A stretch of DNA of 64,000 nt from Zoroaster sp. YZ-2022 (Eukaryota > Echinodermata > Asteroidea > Forcipulatida > Zoroasteridae), in contig CM055831.1 in assembly GCA_029582265.1 (NCBI GenBank), positions 28,396,189-28,460,188 of the forward strand, in the 5' to 3' direction. Under the pieces are notes generated by a model that was given only the letters and a program-made list of their open reading frames with translations, was not told the DNA's origin and made no database searches. This document shows, piece after piece, positions 1 through 11,320 of the stretch. Position 1 is the first letter of the stretch; each line of letters starts with the position of its first letter. Made by a program: the position numbers and the translations under genes.

Positions 1-1
1 T

Positions 2-487
2 TGTGGCAAATCCTTCTCACAAGGAGGCAATCTAAGATGTCATCAGAGGGTCCATACCAATGAGAAACCATTTGTTTGTGACCTTTGTGGCAAATCCTTC
101 TCACATGGAGGCAATCTAAGACGTCATCAGAGGGTCCATACCAATGAGAAACCATTTGTTTGTGACATTTGTGGAAAATCCTTCTCACGTGGAAGCAGTC
201 TAAGATGTCATCAGTGGGTCCACACCAATGAGAAACCATTTGTCTGTGACATTTGTGGAAAATCCTTCTCACAGGAAGGCAATCTAAGACGTCATCAGAG
301 GGTCCATACCAATGAGACACCATTTGTTTGTGACCTTTGTGGCAAATCCTTCTCACAGGAAGGCAATCTAAGACGTCATCAGAGGGTCCATACCAATGAG
401 ACATCATTTGTTTGTGACCTTTGTGGCAAATCCTTCTCAAGAGGAGACAGTCTAAGACGTCATCAGAGAGTCCACACCAATAAATGA
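2..487 (+). CDS. C2H2 zinc-finger protein, 3' end only (gene 1)
   Basis: This is the 3' part of a polydactyl C2H2 zinc-finger gene whose 5' end lies outside the window. The frame enters at base 2 inside a finger that has lost its first Cys. Five complete fingers follow (C-X2-C-X12-H-X3-H, 28-residue period), each with a TNEKP or TNETP linker instead of the usual TGEKP. Helix contact residues (-1, 2, 3, 6) run QGNC, HGNR, RSSC, QGNR, QGNR, RDSR. The protein ends TNK-stop at 485-487, exactly like the three paralogues downstream. The family normally binds DNA in the nucleus through consecutive fingers. No effector domain is visible. Membership is certain; the target and total length cannot be told. 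Confidence 0.9.
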   Translation, partial: CGKSFSQGGNLRCHQRVHTNEKPFVCDLCGKSFSHGGNLRRHQRVHTNEKPFVCDICGKSFSRGSSLRCHQWVHTNEKPFVCDICGKSFSQEGNLRRHQRVHTNETPFVCDLCGKSFSQEGNLRRHQRVHTNETSFVCDLCGKSFSRGDSLRRHQRVHTNK

Positions 488-670
488 GTTGGGTTGTAAC
501 ATTGTGCTAAATATCCTTCTCACAAATAAACTACCACAGGATCCACCAATGAGAAACTATTTGTCTGTGGTTTCTGTAGTAAATCCTTTTTTTCATATAG
601 AAGCAACTAATTAAGAAGTCATCAGGAGTTCCATACCTATGAAAAAACATTTGTTTGTGACATTTTCTTC
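488..670 (+). pseudogene. Decayed zinc-finger remnants in the 3' flank of gene 1
   Basis: After the stop the DNA still aligns to finger units: the words for CICGKSF-like, GSN-like and HQR-VH-like segments recur with stops and indels. The same remnant follows all four finger genes, so truncation predates the duplication. An AATAAA at about 523 could serve as poly(A) signal, though it may simply be chance within the decayed finger. Confidence 0.6.
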
Positions 671-1496
671 ATTCGTTCGTAAGCTATTTCTGAGATGATA
701 GCACATTTTTGGAGTGATATTTCGTTCAGCTTTACTAGGAGGGTTTCTTTTTGCAAACTACACCAAGTTTAGCTTTCAAATAATTATCTCCATAAGTAGT
801 AAGCTTGGGCGATAACACACTAATATTGAATACTGCAATTCCTTTTTTTGTATTTATTCGATTATGATATCGAGAACCTTTTTTTAACTTATCGGTATAT
901 CGGCAAATTGCGATTAAATAAATATATCACATTTAAAAAAAAATGCCATTGTGAGTCAAGTCAGAAATTCCATGGAAACAAAATTAGAACAGTCTATTTA
1001 GCTTTTGGAAGTGGGAAACAAAAGCAAACTACTTCAGTACATACACGCTCTGCAAACAAACTTTATTGTGACGCTTGTAGAGGGGTTCATATTCATACCT
1101 GTGGTTATCGGCTGTAAAGCAATCATGCATGAATGAAAAAATAATCGCAATATATGTTTACTGATATATCGTAGATGAAAAAAAAATTATATTGCCCAAG
1201 CTTAACCAGTAGGCAATGGAAAGTTGTCATATTTTCAAAATGGTGTTTTGAAAATCAAAATTACCAAATGTTCAAATTAGAATGTAAAATGTACTTTGTG
1301 TAACGCTGATGGTATGAATCTCCCCTAGAAATTATTTTATCTGCTGTAATTATTTAGAAAAGTGAAATAATTACCATTTTGAATTTAGGAAGAAGTACTC
1401 TTTCCTAAATTCCACATAACAACGATGCATTTTCACTATTTTCTCACAGTGTAGTCAGCTTAAACTTTCATAGGTTGTTTTTTAATGTGTATGTAA
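671..1496. other. Paralogous spacer after gene 1, no gene seen
   Basis: This stretch matches the DNA after the other finger genes (for example the block with GGAAACAAAATTAGAACAG near 970, also at 9735, 22150 and 35710). Short ORFs here are not conserved between copies. It is a diverged duplicated spacer with no defendable gene. Confidence 0.6.
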
Positions 1497-1735
1497 ATAT
1501 CTTAATTCAAAGAGAGTAAGCATACTCATAGAAGCAGTTTTGCCAACTTTACCAATGTTGTACCTTCCCTTTAATGTATATCTTGATTCAAAGAGAGTAA
1601 GCATACTCATAGAAGCAGTTTTACCAACTTTACCAATGTTGTACCTTCCCTTCAATGTATATCTTGATTCAAAGAGAGTAAGCATACTCATAGAAGCAGT
1701 TTTGCCAACATTACCAATGTTATACATTCCCTTAT
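1497..1735. repeat. 81-bp minisatellite, about 3 copies
   Basis: The unit contains TTGATTCAAAGAGAGTAAGC, then CATAGAAGCAG, then CCAATGTTGTACC. The same unit recurs in every spacer of the cluster with a different copy number. Because 81 is divisible by 3, both strands can stay open; these ORFs are not genes. Confidence 0.9.
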
Positions 1736-2794
1736 ACAATCTCATCTGGACGGTTCACTCCCTCCCCCAGCAAGCCAAGACATGAGTTTTGCCATACCTA
1801 ATATTAAACTTCTAAAAGCATTATGTACCAAATGGTTATTTTTATCTTGTCTGTCTTCACTTGTTAACTCCCTGGAATTTTTTTCTTATTATTCAGCAAT
1901 CCATATCAAGCTATACTACCAACAATGGCATTATTTTCATTAATTTTTTAATTTTTTAATTTTTATTTTTGGGGGATAGAAGTCAATGTGCCAACTGACG
2001 TACGCAGCATTAAACAAAATTAAACACCTTCAGAATCGCTGGACGAGGTGGGTAGATATGAGGAAATATTTAGGTGGGGCAATATTTTTGAGGGGGGTAG
2101 GCGTTTCATCCTTGTATACTACCAATGTGTCTATTTTGGTTATGACCCATTTCATTTCAGCCATGTAACTGCCTCAGAATAATGACCACTATATTCAAAC
2201 AAGCCCATCATAAAAGCCCCCTCTCTAATTGGATTAATAAAAAAACACCCTCCAATGGGGCATAGATGTTTACCTCAGAAAATGTATCAGTTTAAACACT
2301 AATCACTTTTCAAAACACTTAAAAGCAAAGCTTTCATCAATAAATCACAACTGCCTCACTTTGGAAGTCTTTCCCTGTAATATGGATTTATATTTAATTG
2401 TTGAACGAGAACAGCTTGACAATTCATTGGTACAGATTGGGATTTTTACAATAGTCATGTATTTAATTGTGTAAGTCATTCGAATGGGATCAATTTCTCT
2501 TCACTTTCTGAATCAAACATAAATTGCCGTATACAAGAATACAGGTCTACATACAATGCAGGCACGTAGCTAGCTACGGAATGTTCCCCCCACAAAATTC
2601 TAACTCTTATGTGCCTGCTACAATGTAGTCACCAGTGAAATATGCATTATGTCAGCATACGGGTATGTTCATTAGCTGTGGCTGTTCTCATTCGACTTCA
2701 TGAACACGTCACTGCTTTCTTATTCAAACATTAAACGCGCTCTCAAAAAATAATGCAAATCACTTTCTTTCATAGAAATACTCAGCAAGGTCAG
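1736..2794. other. Paralogous spacer, no gene seen
   Basis: Blocks such as TCTCATCTGGACGGTTCAC, GACCCATTTCATTTCAGCC and ACTGCCTCACTTTGG recur in the same order at 13930-15000, 23815-24720 and 36820-37800. This is the part of the duplicated unit between minisatellite and promoter. No coding evidence. Confidence 0.6.
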
Positions 2795-2890
2795 CACGCG
2801 CCCTCTTGGATCCTGAGCTTGCGCGCGCGGTGCCTTTTATATACCCATCTGCATTGCACTGTGGGTGGTTAATTTTGAAAATGGCGCCTT
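2795..2890 (+). promoter_or_regulatory. Promoter-like block of the finger-gene unit (for gene 2)
   Basis: The block has CGCGCCCTCTTGGATCCTG, a GCTTGCGCGCGC stretch resembling NRF1-type sites, a TATATA-like run (2839) and GAAAATGGCGCC (2877), which resembles a YY1-type initiator. It is conserved at 15149-15290 and 38095-38210 and lies 2.7 kb upstream of the gene 2 finger exon. After AAAATGGCGCC this copy diverges from the others and lacks their GTAAGT donor. Promoter function is inferred from conservation and motif content. Confidence 0.5.
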
Positions 2891-5515
2891 AGATTTTCAC
2901 TTCATGCACACACATACAGACAACTGCATGCGCATTTCCATCTATACATGTGTGCGAATACGAGCTAATCAATAAAGATTTTGTGCTAAAAAATTATTAT
3001 TTTAAAAACTGCGACAACAAAATGACCCTATTAACTAAAAAGTGATATTAATTTGTTCAACTCCCGAGCGCCACAATCATAAAAATCCACGCGTCAACTC
3101 ACTCTCATTCGCCGAAAGTATCCTACAAAATTTGCATACCAGTAAAATGTCCAATTCCTGACCTTCCGACGATCACTGACAATAAAAATCCAGGGACCTT
3201 TTATTTGCAAAAACTCCCCAGACAAACTAGCATAAACGGTGTTACCCGAAAGAGGACGCTATCATGTTCTGAGTATCAATTTTCGGCTCTGCTGAGTATC
3301 AGAGCCGTATCTATATCTACTGATCTCTAGTAATACAGTGGCTGTATCCCAATTAGGCCTATATGGCTCTACTGAGTATAAAATCACAAATTTATGAAAA
3401 CAGTTTTTATATTCGAACAAATTATGTAACTCAGATTTTCTAATTTCCATCGATTAAAATCTTGTTTAATACTATAAGATTTTAGGCTTTTATATACTGT
3501 TCTAATAATTAAGCTTGTTAAATAAAATCGTATTGGCACATACGTTTTGGTACATAAGTCCATGCAACACACCATTTTGCATTTGGCTTACCATACAAAA
3601 ATACGTGGCCCTGGGTTTTCGCTCGTGAACTCCCTGGCCACCAGCGAAATAAACATTAACCAATGGTGAGAGTTCACAGATACCAGCTGATGTATGTAAT
3701 TTTCCAAAACCCGACTCCCATAATTCATTGCGCGCACAATTCCTTAAGACTTATTAAATCCAAGTTAATTTCAAAGTATAATTCCCCACCGCCAGCTTTA
3801 GTCGACAGCAATATAGGATCATTTTCACGGGCTCGTTTTTCCCAAAATTATAAAAATGGGAATTATAATTACTAAATGCATGATATTATACAGTTTTCAT
3901 ATTTCCTTCACAGAATAGTCCTAAAAACATTTTTCGACAGAAACAAGTTGCACACATTTCGCTCGTCCCCACCGCTGCCTTCTGCTATATCCAGAAATCA
4001 GCTGAGAATTCCTCCAATTGCGTAGTTTTCGGGGATATAAGTTTTTTTTAATTATAAAAATGTTCTGTTCATAATTTAACTGATTTCTTAAAAAATTTCT
4101 CTATTGTCTCTATAATTTTGCTATAATACGTTTAAAAAAAACCTGTCCATTTCTAGCCGACCACCTTTATCCTCCATTGACTTTGTGCACAAACATGTGC
4201 GTTCGTTTCACTTTTTTTCCAAAACCCAACTCACATAATTCATTGCGCGCACAATTCCGAAAAGGCTTATTGGGGGTGATTTTCGCAGGTGAATATTACT
4301 GAATCAGTGAATGTATAATTATGAAACACATTTTAAAAGAAAATGAGCGTAAATCATTATTTTAATGTGTATTTCGATTGCTTAGGCTTCGTAGTACTGA
4401 GGAAAAAGGGAAATGTTATGTATTTTGAGAGTTTGGTCCAAACTTTGGACCCCTGTGATGAACGGGAACAACGGATAATCACATGATCAAGCAGGTTGTT
4501 TCGCAACGGAACAGTGGTGAGTTCAAAAGGAAGGTTTTGTGCGACAAATTGAGACATAAATAAGCTTTTACGATTATATTTACAGTATATAAATATTACA
4601 TTATAGATATAATTGTGCTATAAGAATGTGGCTTGTGACACACAATTTCATGAAATAAGAGGACCTGAAATCTCGGTGACATCATAGCCCGGCTAGAGAC
4701 TACCACACCAGTAACCAGTACAGTAGTTGCAGTCGAATTCGAGTCAACTCGTACTTTTTCACACTCGTACATTTGCCAACTCATACTCACGTAAACTCGT
4801 ACTTTATGGGACGTCAACTCGTACGTGTGCAAACTCGTACTGATCTTTTTTTTTTGCATTTAATTATACTTTTTAACTGAATTTAAATTGATACCGAATT
4901 TATTGTTAAAAACTTGATTAATTTTAAACATATCAAAGGGGAATATTATTTGGGTGGGAATTTTTTTTGATAATAAGTTGAAAGTTTTTTTTGTATTATG
5001 ACAACATTATGGGAAAATTTTTCATTGAAATTGATAAGATCATAAACAGAATACTTTATTATATCTAACCAATTTCAAAGAAGGGAATGAATGACTACTT
5101 TTTCCTTTTTTTTTATCATTTGTTTCTTTCTCTACAGACATTTTTACATTTGTTTTTTACTCAGTCTGTCTATTCATGTGTAATCATTTGTCCGGTCCCA
5201 GGACACTAACTTCTGCTCACTCTTGTGTTTATGTATGAATGTATGTTTGTATTTCAACCTCATTCGAAAAAGTTTATAGTAAAAATGCCAAAGAACTTTC
5301 TTGCACTGTCAGCAAAAACAATTTTTTTAAATTGTGATGATGTGTTTCTTATATTTGTACACTAGCCCCCAGACTATCAAACCAAGTAGATCTAGTTAGT
5401 CATTCTGTTAATCCACTTGGGCTAGTGGTCTTGGGGAAATTTCAACCCTGCTCTTATACTATCGAATTCCTGCCTCAATAAATATTTTATTAATTACCTT
5501 TATTTTTTCCTGTAG
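2891..5515. other. Putative first intron/leader of gene 2, with short internal repeats
   Basis: No gene is seen. A 50-bp segment starting CCAAAACCC is present twice (about 3703 and 4221), and AACTCGTAC-type words cluster at 4738-4846. From about 5160 the DNA matches the regions upstream of genes 3 and 4 (word ATTCATGTGTAATC). The interval ends in a pyrimidine tract and TGTAG at 5511-5515, the inferred 3' splice site. Confidence 0.45.
4738..4846. repeat. Cluster of AACTCGTAC-like words
   Basis: At least six copies of ACTCGTAC or ACTCATAC occur at roughly 15-25 bp spacing within about 110 bp. The spacing is irregular, so this is not a simple satellite. It could be a degenerate tandem repeat or a cluster of binding sites. 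Confidence 0.6.
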
Positions 5516-5545
5516 AAAGCTACTTGAGTCAGAAAGTCTTCACCA

Positions 5546-5614
5546 ATGACAAGCCGTTTGATTCTTTGTGTTCTCCACCTGAATCACAAGTCATCCAATG
5601 GATCTAACAAATGA
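5546..5614 (+). promoter_or_regulatory. Upstream ORF overlapping the gene 2 start
   Basis: An ATG at 5546, with A at -3, opens a 22-codon ORF in another frame that ends at a TGA 15 bases past the gene 2 ATG. The same overlapping ORF exists at 19225-19296 and 31530-31601. By analogy with known overlapping uORFs it would lower translation of the finger protein; that role is inference. Confidence 0.45.
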
Positions 5615-6878
5615 GAAACAATTTGTGTGTGACATTTGTGGCAAATTATTCTCACAAGTAAGCAGTCTAAGACGTCATCAGAGGGTACACACCAATGAGA
5701 AACCATTTGTTTGTAACATTTGTGGAAAGTCCTTCTCACATGGTGGCAATTTCAGACGTCATCAGAGGGTACACATTGATGAGAAACCATTTTTCTGTGA
5801 CATTTGTGGCAAATCCTTCTCACAAGGAAGTCATTTAAGATGTCACCAGAGGGTCCATACCAATGAGAAACCATTTTTCTGTGACATTTGTGGAAGATCT
5901 TTCTCACAGGGAGGCAATCTAAGATGTCATCGGAGGGTACACACCAATGAGAAACCATTTGTCTGTGACATTTGTGGAAGATCTTTCTCACAGGGAGGCA
6001 ATCTAAGATGTCATCGGAGGGTACACACCAATGAGAAACCATTTGTCTGTGACATTTGTGGAAGATCTTTCTCACATGGAGGCAATCTAAGATGTCATCA
6101 GAGGCTACACACCAATGAGAAACCATTTGTCTGTGACATTTGTGACAAATCCTTCTCACATGGAAGCAGTCTAATATGTCATCAGAGGGTACACACCAAT
6201 GAAAAACCATTTGTCTGTGACATTTGTGGAAAAACCTTCTCACGAGGAAGCAATCTAAGACGTCATCAGAGGGTACACACCAATGAGAAACCATTTGTTT
6301 GTGACATTTGTGGCAAATCCTTCTCATGTAAAAGCAGTCTAAGTTGTCATCAGAGGGTACACACCAATGAGAAACCATTTGTCTGTGACATTTGTGGCAA
6401 ATCCTTCTCATGTAAAAGCAGTCTAAGTTGTCATCAGAGGGTACACACCAATGAGAAACCATTTGTTTGTGACATTTGTGGAAAAACCTTCTCACGAGGA
6501 AGCAGTCTAAGACGTCATCAGAGGGTACACACCAATGAGAAACCATTTGTCTGTGACATTTGTGGAAAAACCTTCTCACGAGGAAGCAATCTAAGACGTC
6601 ATCAGAGGGTACACACCAATGAGAAACCATTTGTTTGTGACATTTGTGGCAAATCCTTCTCATGTAAAAGCAGTCTAAGTTGTCATCAGAGGGTACACAC
6701 CAATGAGAAACCATTTGTCTGTGACATTTGTGGCAAATCCTTCTCACAAGGAAATGACTTAAGACGTCACCAGAGAATACACACCAATGAGAAACCATTT
6801 GTCTGTGACATTTGTGGCAAATCCTTCTCACAAGGAAATGACTTAAGACGTCACCAAAGAGTCCACACCAATAAATGA
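5598..6878 (+). CDS. C2H2 zinc-finger protein, 15 fingers (gene 2)
   Basis: The 426-residue product is MDLTNEKQFV followed by 15 uninterrupted fingers (C-X2-C-X12-H-X3-H, period 28) and TNK-stop. Linkers are TNEKP throughout, apart from one IDEKP. Contact residues (-1, 2, 3, 6) are QSSR, HGNR, QSHC, QGNC twice, HGNC, HSSC, RSNR, CSSC twice, RSSR, RSNR, CSSC, QNDR twice; variation sits mostly at these positions. Cys at helix position 6, and sometimes -1, is unusual. An in-frame TGA at 5580 upstream makes ATG 5598 the forced start on this exon. The exon begins at about 5516 after TTTTTTCCTGTAG. No KRAB, SCAN, BTB or other effector domain is visible. A nuclear sequence-specific DNA-binding role is known for the family; the target is unknown. 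Confidence 0.93.
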   Translation: MDLTNEKQFVCDICGKLFSQVSSLRRHQRVHTNEKPFVCNICGKSFSHGGNFRRHQRVHIDEKPFFCDICGKSFSQGSHLRCHQRVHTNEKPFFCDICGRSFSQGGNLRCHRRVHTNEKPFVCDICGRSFSQGGNLRCHRRVHTNEKPFVCDICGRSFSHGGNLRCHQRLHTNEKPFVCDICDKSFSHGSSLICHQRVHTNEKPFVCDICGKTFSRGSNLRRHQRVHTNEKPFVCDICGKSFSCKSSLSCHQRVHTNEKPFVCDICGKSFSCKSSLSCHQRVHTNEKPFVCDICGKTFSRGSSLRRHQRVHTNEKPFVCDICGKTFSRGSNLRRHQRVHTNEKPFVCDICGKSFSCKSSLSCHQRVHTNEKPFVCDICGKSFSQGNDLRRHQRIHTNEKPFVCDICGKSFSQGNDLRRHQRVHTNK

Positions 6879-7065
6879 CTTGGGTTGTAACATTTTGCCA
6901 AATATCCTCACAAATAAACTACCGCAGGATCCACCAATGAGAAACCATTTGTCTGTGGTTTCTGTAGTAAATCCTTTTTTTCATATGGAAGCAACTAATT
7001 AAGAAGTCATCAGATGGTCCACACCAATGGAAAAAACATTTGTTTGTGACATTTTCTTCATTCGT
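6879..7065 (+). pseudogene. Decayed finger remnants after gene 2
   Basis: Homologous to 488-670: broken finger words with stops, and an AATAAA about 27 bases past the stop. It is shared by all four genes, so the truncation is ancestral. Confidence 0.6.
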
Positions 7066-7845
7066 TCATAAGCTATTTCTAAGACAATAGCATATTTTTG
7101 GAGAGGTATTTTGTTCTTGAAATTTGTCCTACATTTTCATGTAAATTTATTTACATCATTGTTTATTTATCATTGTTATAATACATTTTACTATTTTGTG
7201 TTTTTATAGAATGTATATTGTATAAACAGGTCTTCTGTTACGCTGTCTTCTATATAACCAGCAAGTATACCCATCCAAAACTGGGTGTTAAAAGAACACC
7301 AATGGTGTCAAGTTTAAATAGGCCAAAAAAAAGTCTCTGGTTTCTGGTCATAGGTCGGCTTCAAAATTGGTGCGGTGTTGTGTTTTTGTTCTTCCTGTAA
7401 TCGTTTTTATTGTCTACAGCAAAATATGTGATACATGCATGGCTAAGAGAGGCTGCACAAATTGGCCAGATGTTCAGACCCCAATGTGAAAAAGTCAATT
7501 AACAAACAGCACGGCAGTATTCCAATCAATCCAGCAATTTTGAAAAAAAAAAAAAATGCTCACGTGCTGATAGAGAATTTTTTTTTTACTTGATGGGCCA
7601 ATGATGTCCTCCAAATGAACGAGAGGGTCTATCCATTGGCAAGACTATAGTGCTTCTCTGTGTAATCTTTACTTTGATTCAAGGTATATGTTAAACAACC
7701 AACCTGTGACTACGTTTTCAGCTCAATGTGTTTAAAAGTATATAAGTCATGAAAAGGAAATGAAGTTTTCTGAATTCTCGAAAATGAAAACAAATATTTT
7801 GTTTTTAGGATAACTGTTAACTACTACAAGGGTCAAAATCAGTCA
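7066..7845. other. Paralogous spacer after gene 2, no gene seen
   Basis: It aligns with 20620-21650 and 33700-35450 (block CCAGCAAGTATACCCATCCA). It holds a single-copy relative of the 30-bp minisatellite word near 7628 (TCTATCCATTGGCAAGACTA), which is expanded only after gene 4. Confidence 0.55.
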
Positions 7846-8965
7846 AAATGTTGATATACTAAGGTATGTCTAGTGCACTTAAAGGGGCTGTATCGTCATG
7901 ATTAGAGCAGACTTTCGACAGGACATGGAATTGATGTCCTTGTTTAAGATTTAATATGACCTTATCATGTTGGGTATTGTTAATCTAAAACTAGCATTCT
8001 GATTCCATTTTGTTGTCAGGATAACTGTTAACCCTCCTACTACTACAAGGGTCAAAATCAGTCAATGTTGATATACTTGCCAAGGTATGTCTAGTGCACT
8101 TAAAGGGGCTGTATCGTCATGATTAGAGCAGACTTTCGACAGGACATGGAATTGATGTCCTTGTTTAAGATTAATGTTGATATACTTGCCAAGGTATGTC
8201 TAGTGCACTTAAAGGGGCAGTATCGTCATGATTAGAGCAGACTTTCGACAGGACATGGAATTGATGTCCTTGTTTAAGATTAATGTTGATATACTTGCCA
8301 AGGTATGTCTAGTGCACTTAAAGGGGCAGTATCGTCATGATTAGAGCAGACTTTCGACAGGACATGGAATTGATGTCCTTGTTTAAGATTAATGTTGATA
8401 TACTTGCCAAGGTATGTGTAGTGCACTTAAAGGGGCAGTATCGTCATGATTAGAGCAGACTTTCGACAGGACATGGAATTGATGTCCTTGTTTAAGATTA
8501 ATGTTGATATACTTGCGAAGGTATATCTAGTGCACTTAAAGGGGCTGTATCGTCATGATTAGAGCAGACTTTCGACAGGACATGGAATTGATGTCCTTGT
8601 TTAAAATTAATGTTGATATACTTGCCAAGGTATGTCTCGTGCACTTAAAGGGGCAGTATCGTCGTGATTAGAGCAGACTTTCGACAGGACATGGAATTGA
8701 TGTCCTTGTTTAAGATTAATGTTGATATACTTGCCAAGGTATGTCTCGTGCACTTAAAGGGGCAGTATCGTCATGATTAGAGCAGACTTTCGACAGGACA
8801 TGGAATTGATGTCCTTGTTTAAGATTAAACACAGTGACTGAAAATTACAAGCTCATTTCTGCAGCAACGGTAATATGGCCTTATCATGTGGGGTACTATG
8901 GCAATCACTGAATTATTCTAAAACTAGCATTCTGATTTTATTTATCATGACGATACTGCCCCTAT
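7846..8965. repeat. 109-bp tandem array built from one end of a TTAA-type MITE
   Basis: Seven nearly identical 109-bp units run from 8063 to 8826, preceded by a longer irregular unit from about 7800. Each unit joins flanking DNA (GTTGATATACTTGCCAAGG) to the left MITE end (TTAAAGGGGCAGTATCGTC). The opposite MITE end, GACGATACTGCCCC, appears once at 8950-8962. A single undisturbed copy of the same MITE lies at 21726-21914, so this is amplification of one junction. Confidence 0.8.
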
Positions 8966-9334
8966 AAAAGTCAAACATTGTCAAACCTTACATGTAGTAA
9001 GTACATTTACTGTTTTTTTATTTTAGTAAAAGCATTGTCTTGTATTGTTCAGGGTGATCAAAATGACAGTAAAAACCAGTCAAAAATGCCCCTGTGTGCA
9101 CATTTAGGTCAACAGTCAAAACAGGCAGTTGACTGATTTTGACCTCTATGGCAACTTCCCACTATAGTGCAGCTATACTAGCAGGGTAACTTTTTGCAAA
9201 CTACACATCAAGTTTAGCTTTCAAATAATTATCCCCACCAGTAGCAGGTTTGAGCGATAATATATCGAATATTGCGATACCATTTTTATTTGCTTACGAC
9301 ATCAAGAACCTTTTTATATATAGCTTATCTGGTG

Positions 9335-9655
9335 TTAGCAACATAATGTGGGTTCGAATCCCGGCCGTGACACTTGTGTCCTTGAGCAAGACACTTAATC
9401 ATAATTGCTTCTCTCCACCCAGGGGTTAAATGGGTACCTGTGAAGGCAGAGTTGGTTTGCTCTATATGCGCTAGAAATGGCAGCAATTGAGCTGTATACT
9501 CCCCAGGGAGCTGAGATGGTTTCAGGAATGATTTATGAGCCTTATGAGCCTTATGAGCAGGGATAATAATATAATGCGCCTTGAGCACCACTTAGTTGGT
9601 GGATACGTGCGCTATATAAATCCACACATTATTATTATTATTATTATTATTATCG
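9335..9655 (+). mobile_element. tRNA-derived SINE, 5' truncated
   Basis: A B-box-like GGGTTCGAATCCC (9351) is followed by the SINE body (GAGCAAGACACTTAATC, CTCCCCAGGGAGCTGAGATG, GCGCTATATAAATCC) and an (ATT)n tail. The A-box end is missing. The full-length relative is at 18492-18855. Confidence 0.8.
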
Positions 9656-10284
9656 ATATATATCGGAAAATCGCGATTAAAAAATTATATCGCGATTTAA
9701 AAAAATCGCCATTCTGAGTCAAGTCAGAAATTCCATGGAAACAAAATTAGAACAGTCTTTTCAGCTTTTGGAAGTGAGAAGCAAACATGAACTACTTCAG
9801 AAGTAGCAAACGAATTATATTGTGACATTTGTAGAGGGGTACATACCTGTGGTTATCGGCTCTAAAGCAATCATGCGTGAATGTAAAAATAATCCTGATA
9901 ATATTGAAACCGCGATATATGTTTGCTGATATATCATGGATAAAAAAAAATCGATATCGCTCAAGCTTATTAACCAGTGGAAAGTTGTGATATTTCAAAA
10001 TGATGTCTTCCGTTAAGGTAAAGTTTATAGGATTAGTTGAATCAAAATTACCAAATGTTCAAATTCTAATGTAAAACATACTTTGTGTAAAGCTGATGGT
10101 ATGAATCTCCCCTAGAAATTATTTTATCTGCTGTAATTATTTAGAAAAGTGAAATAATTTCCAATTTGAATTTAGGAAGAAGTACTCTTTCCTAAATTCC
10201 ACATTTTCACTATTTTTGTATTAAAGACACAGTGTAGTAAGCTTAACATTTCATAGGTTGGTTTGTTAATGTGTATGTAAATAT
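9656..10284. other. Paralogous spacer, no gene seen
   Basis: It resumes the spacer sequence found at 950-1490, 22060-23400 and 35690-36290. Only short chance ORFs are present. Confidence 0.55.
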
Positions 10285-10638
10285 CTTGATTCAAATAGAA
10301 GCATTTTGCCAACATTACCAATGTTGTAGCCCTTAATCAGTGTATATCTTGATTCAAAGAGAGTAAGCATACTCACAGAAGCAGTTTTGCCAACATTACC
10401 AATGTTGTACCTTCCCTTCAATGTATATCTTGATTCAAAGAGAGAAAGCATACTCATAGAAGCAGTTTTGCCAACATTACCAATGTTGTACCTTCCCTTC
10501 AATGTATATAGAAGCAGTTTGGCCTACATTACCAATGTTGTACCTTCCCTTCAATGTATATCTTGATTCAAAGAGAGTAAGCATACTCATAGAAGCAGTT
10601 TGGCCTACATTACCAACGTTGTACCTTCCCTTCAATTG
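10285..10638. repeat. 81-bp minisatellite, left part of an array split by a transposon
   Basis: About 4.5 units, ending in CAATTG at 10633-10638, which is repeated at 13365-13370 where the array resumes. The two parts form one array interrupted by the element at 10639-13364. Confidence 0.9.
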
Positions 10639-10952
10639 CAGAGCTGCCAACTCTTCCGGATTCTGCGGAAGACTTCCGTATTTGACGGTAATCTTCCGTC
10701 ATTCCGTAAAGTAGTCAAAATCTTCCGGATCCCCAACCCTCTGAATGGAAAAATAAAAAGTAGCCTCTGTTCCAAGTCTTCAGTGTGTTTGTGTGTCTTA
10801 TTTTTTACAAACAGTAAATGCATGCGTAATACTCAACGTAATACTCATTATACAGTCTATCTAATGCAATAGATGCGTGCGTACGCGTAATAAAGGTTCT
10901 GGTCTGGGATTGAGTTGCGAAATTGACAATTGACAGCGTGGGAAAAAACAAA

Positions 10953-11320
10953 ATGGCGTCACCGGAGAGAGTCTTGGCAACCGGGAAGCAGAAAAAGACG
11001 AATTATGTGCAAAGATACAGGGATGAATACCAAAAAGAATGGCCTTGTATTAGAAAATCAACGAAGGGACAAAATCATGCGTTGTGTACGTAGTTGTGAT
11101 ATTAGTGTGAAATACGGCGGACGAAATGACGTTGCGACACATCAAATCAGATAAACATTGCACCACTGCGAAAGCACGATCGAGCACGCCTGGAATTGTT
11201 GGATTTTTTAGAAAATCGGGCGCTAATGACGGTGTAATAAAGGCGGAAATGTTGTTCACAGGCTTTCTAGTCGAACATAACTTGAACATAGCATCGTCAG
11301 ACCATGCCGGTCCCCTATTC
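10953..11320 (+). pseudogene. hAT transposase N-terminal remnant with BED-type zinc finger
   Basis: The frame from ATG 10953 reads MASPERV, then a YRDEYQKEWPC segment. It continues after a frameshift near 11090 as SCDISVKYGGRNDVATH and after another near 11140 as KSDKHCTTAKA, then EMLFTGFLVEHN and SSDHAGPLFR. The Cys pair, GGRND and final His match the BED finger that begins many animal hAT transposases, and the VEHN..DHAGPLF stretch follows it in that group. At least two frameshifts and loss of the downstream region at about 11320 make it a pseudogene. Its ancestral role was binding the element ends during transposition. This assignment is by recognition of family motifs, not a search. Confidence 0.7.
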
